Shown: piece after piece, positions 28,908 through 38,692 of the stretch | Layout of the letters: each line of letters begins with the position of its first letter | Position numbering within the stretch: position 1 is the stretch's first letter | Assembly: GCF_900113735.1 (NCBI RefSeq) | Contig: NZ_FOQM01000008.1 | Coordinates: 120,839 to 184,838 of the forward strand | Length of the DNA: 64,000 nucleotides | Direction of reading: 5' to 3' | Source: Bradyrhizobium sp. Gha | GTDB taxonomy: Bacteria; Pseudomonadota; Alphaproteobacteria; Rhizobiales; Xanthobacteraceae | Translations under genes and position numbers: made by a program | Notes under the pieces: generated by a model | Told to the model about the DNA's origin: nothing | Databases searched by the model: none | Seen by the model: the letters and a program-made list of their open reading frames with translations, nothing else

Positions 28908-30577
28908 TGGCGAGGCCCGACGAACTGGTATTTGCGCCGCTCGGCGGTGTCGGCGAGATCGGCATGAATTTGTCGGTCTATGGCCTCGGCAACCGCCAGC
29001 AGCGTGCGTGGTTGGCGGTCGATCTCGGCGTCTCCTTCGGCGACGAGGAGCATCTGCCCGGCATTGACCTGATCATGCCCGACATCAGCTTCCTGGAGAA
29101 AGAGCGCAAGAACCTGATGGGGCTGGTGTTGACCCACGCCCATGAGGATCATTTCGGCGCCATCATCGACCTCTGGCCACGGTTGAAATGCCCGATCTAC
29201 GCGACGCCATTCAGCGCAGCGCTGTTCGAAGCCAAATGCGCCGCCGAGCGCAATGCGCCCAACATCCCCGTCACCGTGGTCCCCTCTGGGGGCCGCATCG
29301 ATGTCGGCCCGTTCAATGTCGAGTTCATCCCGGTCGCGCATTCGATTCCGGAAGCGCACGCACTGGCGATTCACACCGATGCCGGGGTGGTGCTGCACAC
29401 CGGCGACTGGAAGATCGATCCGACGCCGACGCTCGGCCGCCCGACCGACGAGAAGCGGCTGCGCGAGCTCGGCGAGGAGGGCGTGCTCGCCTTGATCGGC
29501 GATTCCACCAACGCGGTGCGCGACGGCCGCTCGCCTTCGGAGGCCGAGGTCGCCCGCACTATCATCGATCTTGTGAAGGCCGCAAAGGGCCGCGTCGCGG
29601 TCACGACCTTCGCCTCCAACGTCGCGCGCATCAAGGCCGTCGCCGACGCCGCAAAGGCGGCCGACCGCGAGGTCGTGGTGGTCGGCCGCGCCATGGAGCG
29701 CGTGGTGCAGGTCGCGCGCGAGACCGGCTATCTCGACGGCGTGCAGAACTTCCGCTCGCCCGAGGTCTACGGCCATCTGCCGCAGGACAAGGTGCTGGCG
29801 CTGTGCACCGGCAGCCAGGGCGAGCCCCGCGCGGCACTGGCCCGCATCGCCAATGACGACCATCCCGAGATCACGCTCAACCGCGGCGACAGCGTGATCT
29901 TCTCCTCGCGCACCATCCCGGGCAACGAGAAGGCGGTCGGCTCGATCATCAACAATCTCGTGCTGCAGGGCGTCGAGGTCCTCACCGACCGCGACCATCT
30001 CGTCCACGTCTCCGGCCATCCGCGCCGCGACGAGCTGCGCGACATGATCTCCTGGGTGAAGCCGCAGCTGCTGATCCCCGTCCATGGCGAGGCGCTGCAC
30101 CTGAACGAGCACGCCAAGCTCGCGCGCGCCGCCGGCGTGCCGCGAGTCCTCGTCATTCGCAACGGCGACCTCGTCAAGCTCGGCCCCGGCGATCCCGGCG
30201 TGGTCGGCGAGGTGCCGTCGGGCCGGCTCTACAAGGACGGCAACATCCTCGAGGACGCCAAATCCCGCGCCGTGGTCGAGCGCCGCCGCATGGCATTCTC
30301 CGGCTGTGCCTTTGTCGCCGTCGCCATGACCGCGCAGGGCGAGCTGGCCGACGAGCCCGAGGTCGATCTGGTCGGCATTCCCGAGAAGAACCGGGCGGGC
30401 GAGCCGTTTGACGACATCGTCTTCGATGCCGTGATGTCCACCATCGAAGGCCTGCCGAAGGCGCGCCGCAGGGATCCGGATGCGCTGGCTGAATCGGTGC
30501 GACGCGCCGTCCGGGCCGTCATCAACGAACATTGGGGCAAAAAGCCCCCCTGTCTGGTCCACGTCCTGACGGTGTAA
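28907..30577 (+). CDS. rnj: Ribonuclease J
   Basis: A 556-residue metallo-beta-lactamase/beta-CASP ribonuclease with 5'-3' exo- and endonuclease activity on RNA. The zinc motif is THAHEDHFGA (H77, H79, D81, H82), followed by HSIPEAHAL, LHTGDWKID and, in the beta-CASP part, GDSTNA and FSSRTIPGNE; the C-terminal histidine is in HVSGHPRRDEL and PVHGEALHL. ATG 28907 overlaps the birA stop; a GTG three bases upstream is a possible alternative start. Confidence 0.95.
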   Translation: MARPDELVFAPLGGVGEIGMNLSVYGLGNRQQRAWLAVDLGVSFGDEEHLPGIDLIMPDISFLEKERKNLMGLVLTHAHEDHFGAIIDLWPRLKCPIYATPFSAALFEAKCAAERNAPNIPVTVVPSGGRIDVGPFNVEFIPVAHSIPEAHALAIHTDAGVVLHTGDWKIDPTPTLGRPTDEKRLRELGEEGVLALIGDSTNAVRDGRSPSEAEVARTIIDLVKAAKGRVAVTTFASNVARIKAVADAAKAADREVVVVGRAMERVVQVARETGYLDGVQNFRSPEVYGHLPQDKVLALCTGSQGEPRAALARIANDDHPEITLNRGDSVIFSSRTIPGNEKAVGSIINNLVLQGVEVLTDRDHLVHVSGHPRRDELRDMISWVKPQLLIPVHGEALHLNEHAKLARAAGVPRVLVIRNGDLVKLGPGDPGVVGEVPSGRLYKDGNILEDAKSRAVVERRRMAFSGCAFVAVAMTAQGELADEPEVDLVGIPEKNRAGEPFDDIVFDAVMSTIEGLPKARRRDPDALAESVRRAVRAVINEHWGKKPPCLVHVLTV

Positions 30578-30590
30578 CGGGGAGAGAAAC

Positions 30591-30995
30591 ATGCTGGGTC
30601 GCCTCAACCACGTCGCGATCGCGACAAGGAATGCCGTCAAGTCCGCCAGGATCTACGGCGCGGCGTTCGGGGCGCAGATTTCGGAGGCCGTTCCGCTGCC
30701 CGAGCATGGCGTCACCACCGTGTTCGCGACGCTCCCCAACACCAAGATCGAGTTCATCGAGCCGCTCGGCGAGGCCTCGCCGATCGCAAAATTTCTCGAG
30801 CGCAATGCCGACGGCGGCATCCATCACATCTGCTACGAGGTCGTCGACATCATCGCTTCGCGCGACACGCTGGTGAAGGAGGGCGCGCGGGTGCTCGGCG
30901 ACGGCGTGCCGAAGATCGGCGCGCACGGCAAGCCGGTCCTGTTCCTGCATCCGAAGGACTTTTCCGGCGCGCTGGTCGAAATCGAGCAGGCTTAG
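30591..30995 (+). CDS. mce: Methylmalonyl-CoA epimerase
   Basis: A 134-residue VOC-fold metalloenzyme that interconverts (S)- and (R)-methylmalonyl-CoA in propionate and odd-chain/branched-chain degradation. Metal ligands are visible as LNHVAIATRN (His), GGIHHICYEV (His) and ALVEIEQ (Glu), and KIEFIEPLGEASPIAKFLE is the typical central strand. Position after RNase J and before DUF1467 is a conserved alphaproteobacterial arrangement. Confidence 0.94.
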   Translation: MLGRLNHVAIATRNAVKSARIYGAAFGAQISEAVPLPEHGVTTVFATLPNTKIEFIEPLGEASPIAKFLERNADGGIHHICYEVVDIIASRDTLVKEGARVLGDGVPKIGAHGKPVLFLHPKDFSGALVEIEQA

Positions 30996-31004
30996 GACCG
31001 GACC

Positions 31005-31280
31005 ATGGCTGCGCAGATCTCAACCGCGCTCGCGATCTACTTTGTCATCTGGTGGCTCGCGCTGTTCCTGACGCTGCCGTTCGGCGTCCGCAGCCAGCAC
31101 GAGGACGGCGGCGGCGCCCCGGGCACGGATCCCGGCGCCCCTGTTCTGACAGGCATGAAGGTCAAGCTGATCTGGACCACGATCATCTCGGCGATCATCT
31201 ATGGCGTTGGAGTCAGCGCCTATCACGCCGGCTATCTCTCGCTCGAGCGGCTGACGAAATTGATGGGAATGCCGTTCTAG
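31005..31280 (+). CDS. DUF1467 family membrane protein
   Basis: A 91-residue protein with two membrane helices (about residues 6-26 and 54-75) joined by a Gly/Pro-rich loop containing LPFGVRSQHEDGG, the hallmark of DUF1467. Function is unknown. It is regularly linked to methylmalonyl-CoA epimerase and RNase J in alphaproteobacteria, and here it starts nine bases after mce and ends the long nuo-birA-rnj-mce run. Confidence 0.9.
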   Translation: MAAQISTALAIYFVIWWLALFLTLPFGVRSQHEDGGGAPGTDPGAPVLTGMKVKLIWTTIISAIIYGVGVSAYHAGYLSLERLTKLMGMPF

Positions 31281-31312
31281 GAGAGTAAGGAACGAGGGAT
31301 GTCGACCAAGCT

Positions 31313-31390
31313 CGTCATTGCGAGCGCAGCGAAGCAATCCAGAATCCCTCCGCGGCAAGACTCTGGATTGCTGCGCTGCGCTCGCAGACG
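31313..31390. repeat. Palindromic extragenic repeat after the DUF1467 gene
   Basis: The left arm TGCGAGCGCAGCGAAGCAAT plus CCAGA (from 31319) is complementary to the right arm TCTGGATTGCTGCGCTGCGC plus TCGCA at all but one position. About 19 bases lie between the arms. This type is common in Bradyrhizobium intergenic DNA and differs from the CGTCATTCCGGGGCG element between nuoI and nuoJ. It may also terminate the long operon. Confidence 0.85.
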
Positions 31391-31419
31391 GCGGAGATAG
31401 TTCGTATATTGGGGGATAA

Positions 31420-31767
31420 ATGACTTTTCAACGGATCGTCGTCGCGCTTCTGGTGCTTGTGATCGCCGGCCTTGGCGGCATCGGCTATGTCCAGTGGAAG
31501 ATGGCTGTGCAGGTGCGAACGCTGAAAGCGTTCGTCGAGGGCTCCGTCTTCAACGACGCGGTGATGGCCTGCGAGCAGGCCAGGAGCTCGACGCCGTTCA
31601 AATGGAACGGCGGCAAGAGCACGTCGGTGATCGGCCTGAACTCGGTCAAGCTTGATAAATACACCGTCAGCGCCAGCTACACGCTGGTGGCGGACAACGT
31701 CTATTGTGACTACGATCCCATCAAAAGAAAGGCCCAGATCGGCTCGAGCTTCCTGGAGCGGGAGTAA
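31420..31767 (+). CDS. Small signal-anchored protein, unknown function
   Basis: A 115-residue protein with an N-terminal hydrophobic anchor (about residues 6-24, IVVALLVLVIAGLGGIGYV) and a periplasmic domain of about 90 residues that contains two cysteines (AVMACEQAR and NVYCDYD), possibly a disulfide. I recognise no family. It lies between a palindromic repeat and mtnK and has its own plausible promoter space upstream; its start has no strong ribosome site. Confidence 0.7.
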   Translation: MTFQRIVVALLVLVIAGLGGIGYVQWKMAVQVRTLKAFVEGSVFNDAVMACEQARSSTPFKWNGGKSTSVIGLNSVKLDKYTVSASYTLVADNVYCDYDPIKRKAQIGSSFLERE

Positions 31768-31800
31768 CGATCCGGCCCAAACATATGGGATGGTATCGTC

Positions 31801-33090
31801 ATGACCGGAAGCCAGGCGGGGGATTATCGGATTCTTCAGGAGGCCGCCTTGCGGGACTACCTCGCAGGCCTGCCTGACATCGCGGCGCTGCTCGGCGGCA
31901 CGCCGGCCTCCTGGGGCATCACGGAGGTCGGCGACGGCAATCTCAACCTCGTCTTCATCGTGAAGGGCGCGCAAGGCGGCATCGCCGTGAAGCAGGCGCT
32001 GCCCTATGTCCGCCTCGTCGGCGAGAGCTGGCCGCTGCCGTTGTCGCGGGCCCATTACGAATATCTGTCGCTGTCCCGGCAGGCCCAGCTCGCGCCCGGC
32101 CTCGTGCCGGCCTTGCTGCATCACAGCGAAAGGCTGGCGCTCACCGTGATGGAGCTGCTCGAGCCTCACATCATCATGCGCAAGGGGCTGGTCGCCGGGA
32201 CGTGCTATCCGCGCTTCGTCGACGACATCACCACCTTCATGGCGCGGACGCTGTTCTTCACCTCCGACCTCGCACTCCCAGCTGCCGAGAAGAAGGAAGC
32301 CATAGCGGCCTTCGCCGGCAATCACGCCTTGTGCAAGATCACCGAGGATCTGATCTTCACCGATCCCTACCGGATCGCCGAGCAGAACCGCTGGACGGCG
32401 CCCTATCTCGACGCGCTCGCGGCGGCCTTGCGTGAGGACATGGAGCTGCATGTCGCGATTAGCAGGCTGAAGTTGAAATTCATGGCGAGCCCGGAGGCGT
32501 TGCTGCACGGCGATCTTCACACCGGCTCGATCATGGTGACGGTGTCGGAGACGCGGGTGATCGACCCCGAATTCGCCTTCTACGGCCCGATGGGTTTCGA
32601 CGTCGGCGCGGTGCTGGCCAATCTGCTGATGGCCTATTTCGCCTCCGCCGGCCATGAGCGTACGCCCGGCGAGCGGCAGGCATTCGAAAGCTGGGTGCTG
32701 GAGACAGTCGAGAAAGTCTGGAACGAGTTTTCGCGAAAATTTCTCGATCTCTGGCGCGCCAACGCGACGGGCGATGCCTATCCGGTCTCACTCTTTGCAG
32801 GCGAGAAGGGCGCCATGCGCCTCGAGGCCGAGCGGCAAGCCTACATGCAGCGCCTCTTCAACGACACGGTCGGCTTCGCCGCCGCAAAAACCATCCGGCG
32901 CATCTTCGGTCTCGCCCACAACATCGATTTCGAGCTGATCGAAGACCCGCAGAAGCGCGCGGTGAGCGAGGCGCGTGCCGTCAGGCTCGCGCGCGCGATG
33001 ATGGTCGAGGCGGCGGCGTTCCGGACCATCGCCGACGTCACTGGCGCCGCGCGGAAACTGCGGGACTGGCAGCCGGAGCTGTCAGGCTGA
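31801..33090 (+). CDS. mtnK: 5-methylthioribose kinase
   Basis: A 429-residue kinase of the APH-like fold that phosphorylates 5-methylthioribose to its 1-phosphate in methionine salvage. Family motifs are VGDGNLNLVF (glycine-rich loop), IAVKQALPYVR (ATP lysine), LHGDLHTGSIM (catalytic Asp, about residue 236-246) and VIDPEFAFYGPMGFDVG (metal Asp). The usual partner mtnA is not next to it. A peptide-type ABC transporter starts 128 bases downstream in the same direction and may be cotranscribed. Confidence 0.93.
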   Translation: MTGSQAGDYRILQEAALRDYLAGLPDIAALLGGTPASWGITEVGDGNLNLVFIVKGAQGGIAVKQALPYVRLVGESWPLPLSRAHYEYLSLSRQAQLAPGLVPALLHHSERLALTVMELLEPHIIMRKGLVAGTCYPRFVDDITTFMARTLFFTSDLALPAAEKKEAIAAFAGNHALCKITEDLIFTDPYRIAEQNRWTAPYLDALAAALREDMELHVAISRLKLKFMASPEALLHGDLHTGSIMVTVSETRVIDPEFAFYGPMGFDVGAVLANLLMAYFASAGHERTPGERQAFESWVLETVEKVWNEFSRKFLDLWRANATGDAYPVSLFAGEKGAMRLEAERQAYMQRLFNDTVGFAAAKTIRRIFGLAHNIDFELIEDPQKRAVSEARAVRLARAMMVEAAAFRTIADVTGAARKLRDWQPELSG

Positions 33091-33217
33091 GGGACGCAGC
33101 GGGCAGGGTCGATGACGCCCGGGTTTCGGAACCCTCACCCGCAAAACGAAGCTTGCATTCAATAGGCTGTGAATGATCAAATCCCTGATCAGAATACCTG
33201 CATTGTTGGGGGACCAC

Positions 33218-34807
33218 ATGATGTTCAGGATGATTGCGATCGTCGCCGGGATGGCGCTGGCGCTTGGCGGATCGGCGGAGGCCCAGACGCCGCGCAAGGG
33301 CGGAACCATCCGCATGACCGCGCCTTACGGCTCGAGTTTCACCAGCCTGGACATTCACACCACGCCGCGTTCCCAGGACGAGATCTACGCCAAGGCCCTG
33401 CATCGCTCGCTTTACATCTGGGATTCCGAGCTGGGAAAGCCGGTGCTGGAACTCGCCAAGGAGCACGTCGTTTCGGGCGGGGGTTTCGTTCACACCTTCA
33501 AGCTGCGCGACGACGCCTATTTCCACAATGGCCGCAAGATGACGGCCGACGACATCATCTGGTCCTATAATCGCATCATGGACGGCACCAAGGCCTATCC
33601 CGGCGCACGCTACGTCCGCATCATCGAGGGCGCCGCCGCAGTCGAGAAGGGCCAGGCCAAGGAGATCTCGGGCCTGAAGAAGATCGACGATTTCACCGTC
33701 GAGATGAAGCTGACCGAGAAGGTCGATCCAGGCTTCTACTTCTTCACCGCGCTGACCTCGATCTATCCAGCCGACGAGGCCGTCAAGGACAGCTTCATCC
33801 AGCATCCGGTCGGGCTCGGGCCGTTCAAGTTCGTCGAGCACGTGCCGGGCTCGCGCATCGTCATGGAGCGCTGGGACAGGTTCTACAAGCCTGGCAAGCC
33901 CTATGCCGACAAGGTCATCGTGTCGGTCATGGGCGAGGCAGCGGCGCGCGACGTCGCATTCCGCAACAAGGAGATCGACACCTCCGTGCTCGGGCCGGCG
34001 CAATATGTCGCCTATCAGGCCGACCCCAACCTCAAGGGCACCATCGCCGAAGTCGCCGAGGTCTTCACGCGTTACATGGGGATGAATCCTGCGTTCAAGC
34101 CATTCGCCGACAAGCGCGTCCGGCAGGCGATCAATTATGCGATCGACGCTGATTTGATCATCAACAAGCTGGTCAAGGGCAAGGCCTATCGCGCCACGAG
34201 CTGGCTGCCGCTGACCTCGTCCGCCTACGACAAGACGATGAAGCCGTATCCGTATGATCCCGCCAAGGCGAAGCAGCTGCTCGCCGAGGCCGGTTATCCC
34301 TCCGGCTTCGAGTTCGAATGGACCACGAGCCAGAATGAAAGCTGGGGCCTGCCGATCGTCTCAGCCGTCATCCCGATGCTGGACAAGGTCGGCATCAAGG
34401 CCAAGGTCAAGCAGGTCGAGGTCGCGGTGCTGGCCGAGGTGGTTCGCACCGGTGACTACCAGGCCTTCATCTATTCCCAGCAGACCGGCCCGGACCCCCA
34501 GGCTGCGCTGAAATGCTTCCACTCGTCGACGCCGCCCTCGGCTTGCAACTACACGAACTTCAAGAACGCCGAGTTCGACAAGATCATGGATGACGCAGGG
34601 CAGGCCGACGACGACGCCAGGCGAACCGAGCTTCTGAAGCAGGCCAACGCGCTGCTCTATGAGGAGGCGCCGGTCTGGTTCTTCAATTACAACAAGGCTG
34701 TCATGGCCGTACAGCCCTGGCTCCACGGTGTTCAGCTCAATGCGACGGAGATGACCCATCAGAACGTCGAGGACCTCTGGGTCGACGAGACCTCGCCGGC
34801 GAAGTGA
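33218..34807 (+). CDS. ABC transporter periplasmic binding protein, family 5 (peptide/oligosaccharide type)
   Basis: A 529-residue SBP family 5 protein. The ATG at 33218 follows GGGGGACC and yields a clear signal peptide (MMFRMIAIVAGMALALGGSAEA), while the frame could start at 33173 with a poorer leader. The mature part has the family pattern: GGTIRM, SLDIHTTPRSQDEIYAKALHRSLY, then RDDAYFHNGRKMTADDIIWSYNRI and the C-terminal WFFNYNKAVMAV. Ligands in this family include di- and oligopeptides, nickel, opines and sugars; the ligand here cannot be told from sequence. Confidence 0.92.
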   Translation: MMFRMIAIVAGMALALGGSAEAQTPRKGGTIRMTAPYGSSFTSLDIHTTPRSQDEIYAKALHRSLYIWDSELGKPVLELAKEHVVSGGGFVHTFKLRDDAYFHNGRKMTADDIIWSYNRIMDGTKAYPGARYVRIIEGAAAVEKGQAKEISGLKKIDDFTVEMKLTEKVDPGFYFFTALTSIYPADEAVKDSFIQHPVGLGPFKFVEHVPGSRIVMERWDRFYKPGKPYADKVIVSVMGEAAARDVAFRNKEIDTSVLGPAQYVAYQADPNLKGTIAEVAEVFTRYMGMNPAFKPFADKRVRQAINYAIDADLIINKLVKGKAYRATSWLPLTSSAYDKTMKPYPYDPAKAKQLLAEAGYPSGFEFEWTTSQNESWGLPIVSAVIPMLDKVGIKAKVKQVEVAVLAEVVRTGDYQAFIYSQQTGPDPQAALKCFHSSTPPSACNYTNFKNAEFDKIMDDAGQADDDARRTELLKQANALLYEEAPVWFFNYNKAVMAVQPWLHGVQLNATEMTHQNVEDLWVDETSPAK

Positions 34808-34858
34808 TACGCGTTCTCGTGCTTCGTCCATCGCCGTGAGTGATGGGGAGAGAAGAAA

Positions 34859-35788
34859 GTGCCGATGCTCTCCTTCCTGGTCCGTCGTCTCCTGCAAACC
34901 ATTCCGACCGTGCTCGCCGTCGTGCTGCTGGTCTTCGTGCTGTTCAGCGTGGTGCCCGGCAGCATCGCATCCAGCATGAGCGACGACGTCGATCCCCAGG
35001 TCGAGCTGCGCCTGAAGCAGCAGCTCGGCCTGAACGATCCTGTTTACACGCGCTTCGGCAATTACATCGCCAAACTCGCGGTGGGTGACTTCGGGACGTC
35101 GTTCCGGACCCGGGAGCCCGTGACGAGCATGATCGCCAAACGGGCGTGGCCGACGCTGGAGCTGATCGTCACGGCGATGGCGTTTTCGGTGCTGCTCGGT
35201 GTGCCACTCGGCTTCATTGCCGCATTACGGCCCGGCGGAATCGTCGACACGCTTGCGATGGTCGTCGCGGTTTCGGGGCTGTCCATTGCGAAATTCTGGC
35301 TCGGGCTGGTGCTGATGTATGCGTTCGCGTTGAAGCTCGGCTGGCTGCCGAGTTTCGGTTACGGTGATGGCGGCCTCAACTACCTGCTGCTGCCGGCCGT
35401 GACGCTCGGCGTTTCGCCAATGGCGCTGTTTGCCAGGACGACGCGCGCAGCCGTGCTCGAGATCATGACCGCCGATTTCGTCCGCACCGCGCGCTCCAAG
35501 GGCATGAACGAGACCCGCGTGGTGAAGTGGCACGTGATGCGCAACGCGCTCGTTATCATTCTCACCACCGTCGGCCTCCAGTTCGGCGGGCTGATGGGGC
35601 AGGCCGTCGTGGTTGAGAAACTGTTCTCCTGGCCGGGCATCGGCTCGCTGCTTGTGGACAGCGTGCTGCAGCGCGACATTCCGGCGGTCCAGGGCTCCAT
35701 TCTCGTGGTGGTCCTGGCCTTTCTCGCGATCAATCTGCTGATCGATCTGCTCTACGGCGTGATCGATCCCAGGATCAGATACGGATGA
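34859..35788 (+). CDS. ABC transporter permease, DppB/OppB type
   Basis: A 309-residue inner-membrane permease with six helices. N-terminal RRLLQTIPTVLAVVLLVFVLFSVVPG and the EAA loop (RTARSKGMNETRVVKWHVMRNAL) are typical of the DppB group. The GTG at 34859 fits the GGGGAGAG ribosome site best; an ATG two codons later is an alternative. The stop overlaps the next permease by four bases. Confidence 0.93.
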   Translation: MPMLSFLVRRLLQTIPTVLAVVLLVFVLFSVVPGSIASSMSDDVDPQVELRLKQQLGLNDPVYTRFGNYIAKLAVGDFGTSFRTREPVTSMIAKRAWPTLELIVTAMAFSVLLGVPLGFIAALRPGGIVDTLAMVVAVSGLSIAKFWLGLVLMYAFALKLGWLPSFGYGDGGLNYLLLPAVTLGVSPMALFARTTRAAVLEIMTADFVRTARSKGMNETRVVKWHVMRNALVIILTTVGLQFGGLMGQAVVVEKLFSWPGIGSLLVDSVLQRDIPAVQGSILVVVLAFLAINLLIDLLYGVIDPRIRYG

Positions 35789-36606
35789 AGCTCCGGGCCA
35801 ATCTCATCATCGGTGGCCTCCTGTTCGCGCTCGCGATCCTGGTCGCTGTGCTCGCGCCATGGCTGGCGCACACCGATCCCGTCCTCGACGCCAATCTCAT
35901 GAACGCCGAGGAGCCGCCGGGCTGGACCTGGTGGTTCGGCACCGACGACCAGGGACGCGACATCTACTCGCGCGTCGTCTACGGCGCGCGCGTCTCGCTC
36001 ACGGTCGGCATCGTCTCGCAGCTCATCAACAGCGTCATCGGCGTCGCCTTGGGGCTGAGCGCCGGCTATTGGGGCGGGTGGTGGGACGACGTCGTCAACG
36101 CCCTGACCAACGTCATGCTCGCGATCCCCTCGCTGATCTTCGCGCTCGCCATCATGGCGGTGCTGGGACCGGGCCTGACCAGCCTCCTGATCGCGCTAGG
36201 GCTCACCAACTGGTCCTTCACCTGCCGCATTGCGCGTGCCTCGGCGCTGTCGCTGCGGAACCAGGGCTACGTGCAGGCCGCCACCGTGCTCGGCTATGGT
36301 GATCTGCGCATCATGATCACGCAGCTCTTGCCGAACATGCTCGGCCCGATCGTCGTCATCGGCACGCTCGGCATGGGCAGCGCGGTCCTTTCCGAGGCCG
36401 CCTTGTCGTTCCTCGGCCTCGGCGTCCGTCCGCCGTTTCCGAGCTGGGGCAGCATGCTGTCGGATGCGCGCGACCAGATCACCACGGCGCCATGGCTCTC
36501 GGTATTTCCGGGCCTTGCCATCTTCCTGACGGTGCTCGGCCTCAACCTGCTCGGAGACGGCCTGCGCGACATTCTCGATCCGCAATCGCGGAGCCGGCGG
36601 ACATGA
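35785..36606 (+). CDS. ABC transporter permease, DppC/OppC type
   Basis: A 273-residue permease with the DppC signature GTDDQGRDIYSRVVYGARVSLTVG after the first helix and the EAA loop NQGYVQAATVLGYGDLRIMITQLLPN. It forms the membrane channel with the preceding permease. ATGA overlaps couple it both to the upstream permease and to the downstream ATPase. Confidence 0.93.
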   Translation: MKLRANLIIGGLLFALAILVAVLAPWLAHTDPVLDANLMNAEEPPGWTWWFGTDDQGRDIYSRVVYGARVSLTVGIVSQLINSVIGVALGLSAGYWGGWWDDVVNALTNVMLAIPSLIFALAIMAVLGPGLTSLLIALGLTNWSFTCRIARASALSLRNQGYVQAATVLGYGDLRIMITQLLPNMLGPIVVIGTLGMGSAVLSEAALSFLGLGVRPPFPSWGSMLSDARDQITTAPWLSVFPGLAIFLTVLGLNLLGDGLRDILDPQSRSRRT

Positions 36607-37583
36607 CGAGCACGCCGCTCATCGAGGTCGAGGACCTCCGCATCGAGCTCGACGACGGATCGGCGCGCGTTGCGGCGGCCGAGGGCATTTCCTTCCGCAT
36701 CGAGCGCGGCGAGACGTTCGGCCTGGTCGGCGAATCCGGCTGCGGCAAGAGCATCACCGCGCTTGCGTTGATTGGCTTGTTGCGACAGCCGCTGTCGATC
36801 GGCGGCGGCGTCATCCGCTTTGACGGACGCGAGATCCAGCATCTGTCCGCAGCCGCCCAGCGCGATCTGCGCGGCAACCGCATCGCCATGATCTTCCAGG
36901 AGCCGATGACGGCGCTCAATCCGGTCTCGCCGGTCGGGCGGCAGATCGCGGAAATGTTCGTGCTGCACAAGGGCAAGAGCTGGCGCGAGGCCAACCAGCT
37001 CGCGGTCGAGGCACTCACGAGCGTCCGCGTTCCCGCGCCGGAGCGGCGCGTGAACGACTATCCGCACCAGCTCTCCGGCGGCATGCGTCAGCGCGTGATG
37101 ATCGCCATCGCGCTGGCCTGCGGCCCGGATCTCCTGATCGCCGACGAACCGACGACGGCGCTCGACGTCACCGTGCAAGCCGAGATCATCGAGCTGATGC
37201 GCAATCTCTGCGCCGAGCGCGGCACCGCGATCCTGATGATCAGCCACGATCTCGGCCTGGTCGCCAATGTCTGCCGCCGCGTCGCCGTGATGTATGCCGG
37301 CCGCATCGTCGAGGAGCGCGGCTCGGGCGACATTTTTCGCACCCCCTCACATCCCTATACGCAAGGTCTGGTCGACTCGCTGCCGCGGCTGGGCAGCCGC
37401 GCAGCCCTCGGCCGCAGCAGGCTCAAGGAGATCGCGGGCGTGGTCCCCGCGATCACCAGTTTTCCTGATGGTTGCAGGTTCAACCCGCGCTGCGCCCATG
37501 CAACGGACATTTGCAGGACCGTTGCGCCGACGGCGGATTTTCTGGAGGCTGGCGGCTTGGTGAGGTGTCATCACCATGCATGA
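36603..37583 (+). CDS. ABC transporter ATPase, DppD/OppD type
   Basis: A 326-residue nucleotide-binding subunit. Walker A GESGCGKS, signature LSGGMRQRV, Walker [13 protein letters not shown] and the switch histidine in MISHDLG are intact. The C-terminal oligopeptide-ABC extension [16 protein letters not shown] contains the cysteines that in relatives bind a [4Fe-4S] cluster. The start at 36603 overlaps the dppC-like stop. Confidence 0.94.
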   Translation: MTSTPLIEVEDLRIELDDGSARVAAAEGISFRIERGETFGLVGESGCGKSITALALIGLLRQPLSIGGGVIRFDGREIQHLSAAAQRDLRGNRIAMIFQEPMTALNPVSPVGRQIAEMFVLHKGKSWREANQLAVEALTSVRVPAPERRVNDYPHQLSGGMRQRVMIAIALACGPDLLIADEPTTALDVTVQAEIIELMRNLCAERGTAILMISHDLGLVANVCRRVAVMYAGRIVEERGSGDIFRTPSHPYTQGLVDSLPRLGSRAALGRSRLKEIAGVVPAITSFPDGCRFNPRCAHATDICRTVAPTADFLEAGGLVRCHHHA

Positions 37584-38628
37584 GCCACAAAACGGTTTGG
37601 GTGGAGCGAGGCTGGACGACCATCTCCTTCTCAGTGTCGAGGATCTCGCGGTTCATTATCCTGTTGGAGGCGGCCTCCTGGGCCGCAAGCGGCGGCTGCT
37701 CCGTGCCGTGGATGGTGTCGATCTCACGCTGAAACGCGGCGAGTGCCTCGGCCTCGTCGGCGAGTCCGGTTCCGGCAAATCGACGGTGGCCTTGTCGATC
37801 CTCGGGCTGCTGGCGCCGACGCGCGGCCGCATCGTGCTGGACGGGCAGGTGGTGACATCAAGGCCTGCAGGCGATCGCAAGTCGCTGGCTCGCGCTGTCC
37901 AGATCGTGTTCCAGGATCCCTATGCCTCGCTCAATCCGCGCCAGACCGTGCGCCGCACGCTGGAAGATCCGCTGCGCGTGCATGGCGTGACCGCTCGAAG
38001 CGAGATCGAGGACCGCGTCGCGACCATGCTGAAGCATGTCGGCCTTCGGCCCGAGCAGGCCGACCGCTATCCCCATGAATTCTCCGGCGGCCAGCGCCAG
38101 CGCATCGGCATCGCCCGCGCGTTGATCCTCAATCCCAAGATCGTCATTTGCGACGAGCCCGTGTCGGCGCTCGACGTGTCGATCCGCGCCCAGATCATCA
38201 ATCTGCTGCTGGAATTGAAGGACACGCTCGGTCTCTCCTACATCATGATCAGCCACGACCTCGGCGTCGTCGAGCACATGAGTGACCGCGTCGCCGTGAT
38301 GTATCTCGGCCGCATCGTCGAGAGCGGCGACTGGCGCGAGATTTTCGAGCGGCCCGCGCACCCCTATACGCAAGCGCTGATTGCTGCGATCCCCGATCCG
38401 CTGCGTCATGCGCCGCTCGCGACCACGGGCGGCGATCTGCCCAACCCGCTCAATCCGCCGAACGGTTGCGCCTTCAGCCCGCGCTGCCGCTACGCGCAGG
38501 ACGTGTGCCGTCACGAGCCGGGGCCGGTGCTGGAGACGCGGCCTGATGGGCATGCGGTGAGGTGCTGGCGGAGTGAGGAGGTGACGAGGCAGCTGGCTTT
38601 GACCTCGATCCAAGGCGCTCGTCCCTAG
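37576..38628 (+). CDS. ABC transporter ATPase, DppF/OppF type
   Basis: A 350-residue second ATPase of the importer. Walker A is GESGSGKST, signature FSGGQRQRIGIARAL, Walker B IVICDEPVSALD, and the C-terminal extension GCAFSPRCRYAQDVCR is present. It overlaps the preceding ATPase by eight bases and closes the five-gene importer. Confidence 0.94.
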   Translation: MHEPQNGLGGARLDDHLLLSVEDLAVHYPVGGGLLGRKRRLLRAVDGVDLTLKRGECLGLVGESGSGKSTVALSILGLLAPTRGRIVLDGQVVTSRPAGDRKSLARAVQIVFQDPYASLNPRQTVRRTLEDPLRVHGVTARSEIEDRVATMLKHVGLRPEQADRYPHEFSGGQRQRIGIARALILNPKIVICDEPVSALDVSIRAQIINLLLELKDTLGLSYIMISHDLGVVEHMSDRVAVMYLGRIVESGDWREIFERPAHPYTQALIAAIPDPLRHAPLATTGGDLPNPLNPPNGCAFSPRCRYAQDVCRHEPGPVLETRPDGHAVRCWRSEEVTRQLALTSIQGARP

Positions 38629-38692
38629 ACCAAGCGGCAAGCAACGGTTCGCTGCGGCCTCGGCAGCTTGGCCGAAACAGACACCGCGAGTT

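Noticed and set aside
28439..30640. 733-codon frame antisense to birA and RNase J
   Set aside because: Antisense shadow of well-identified genes.
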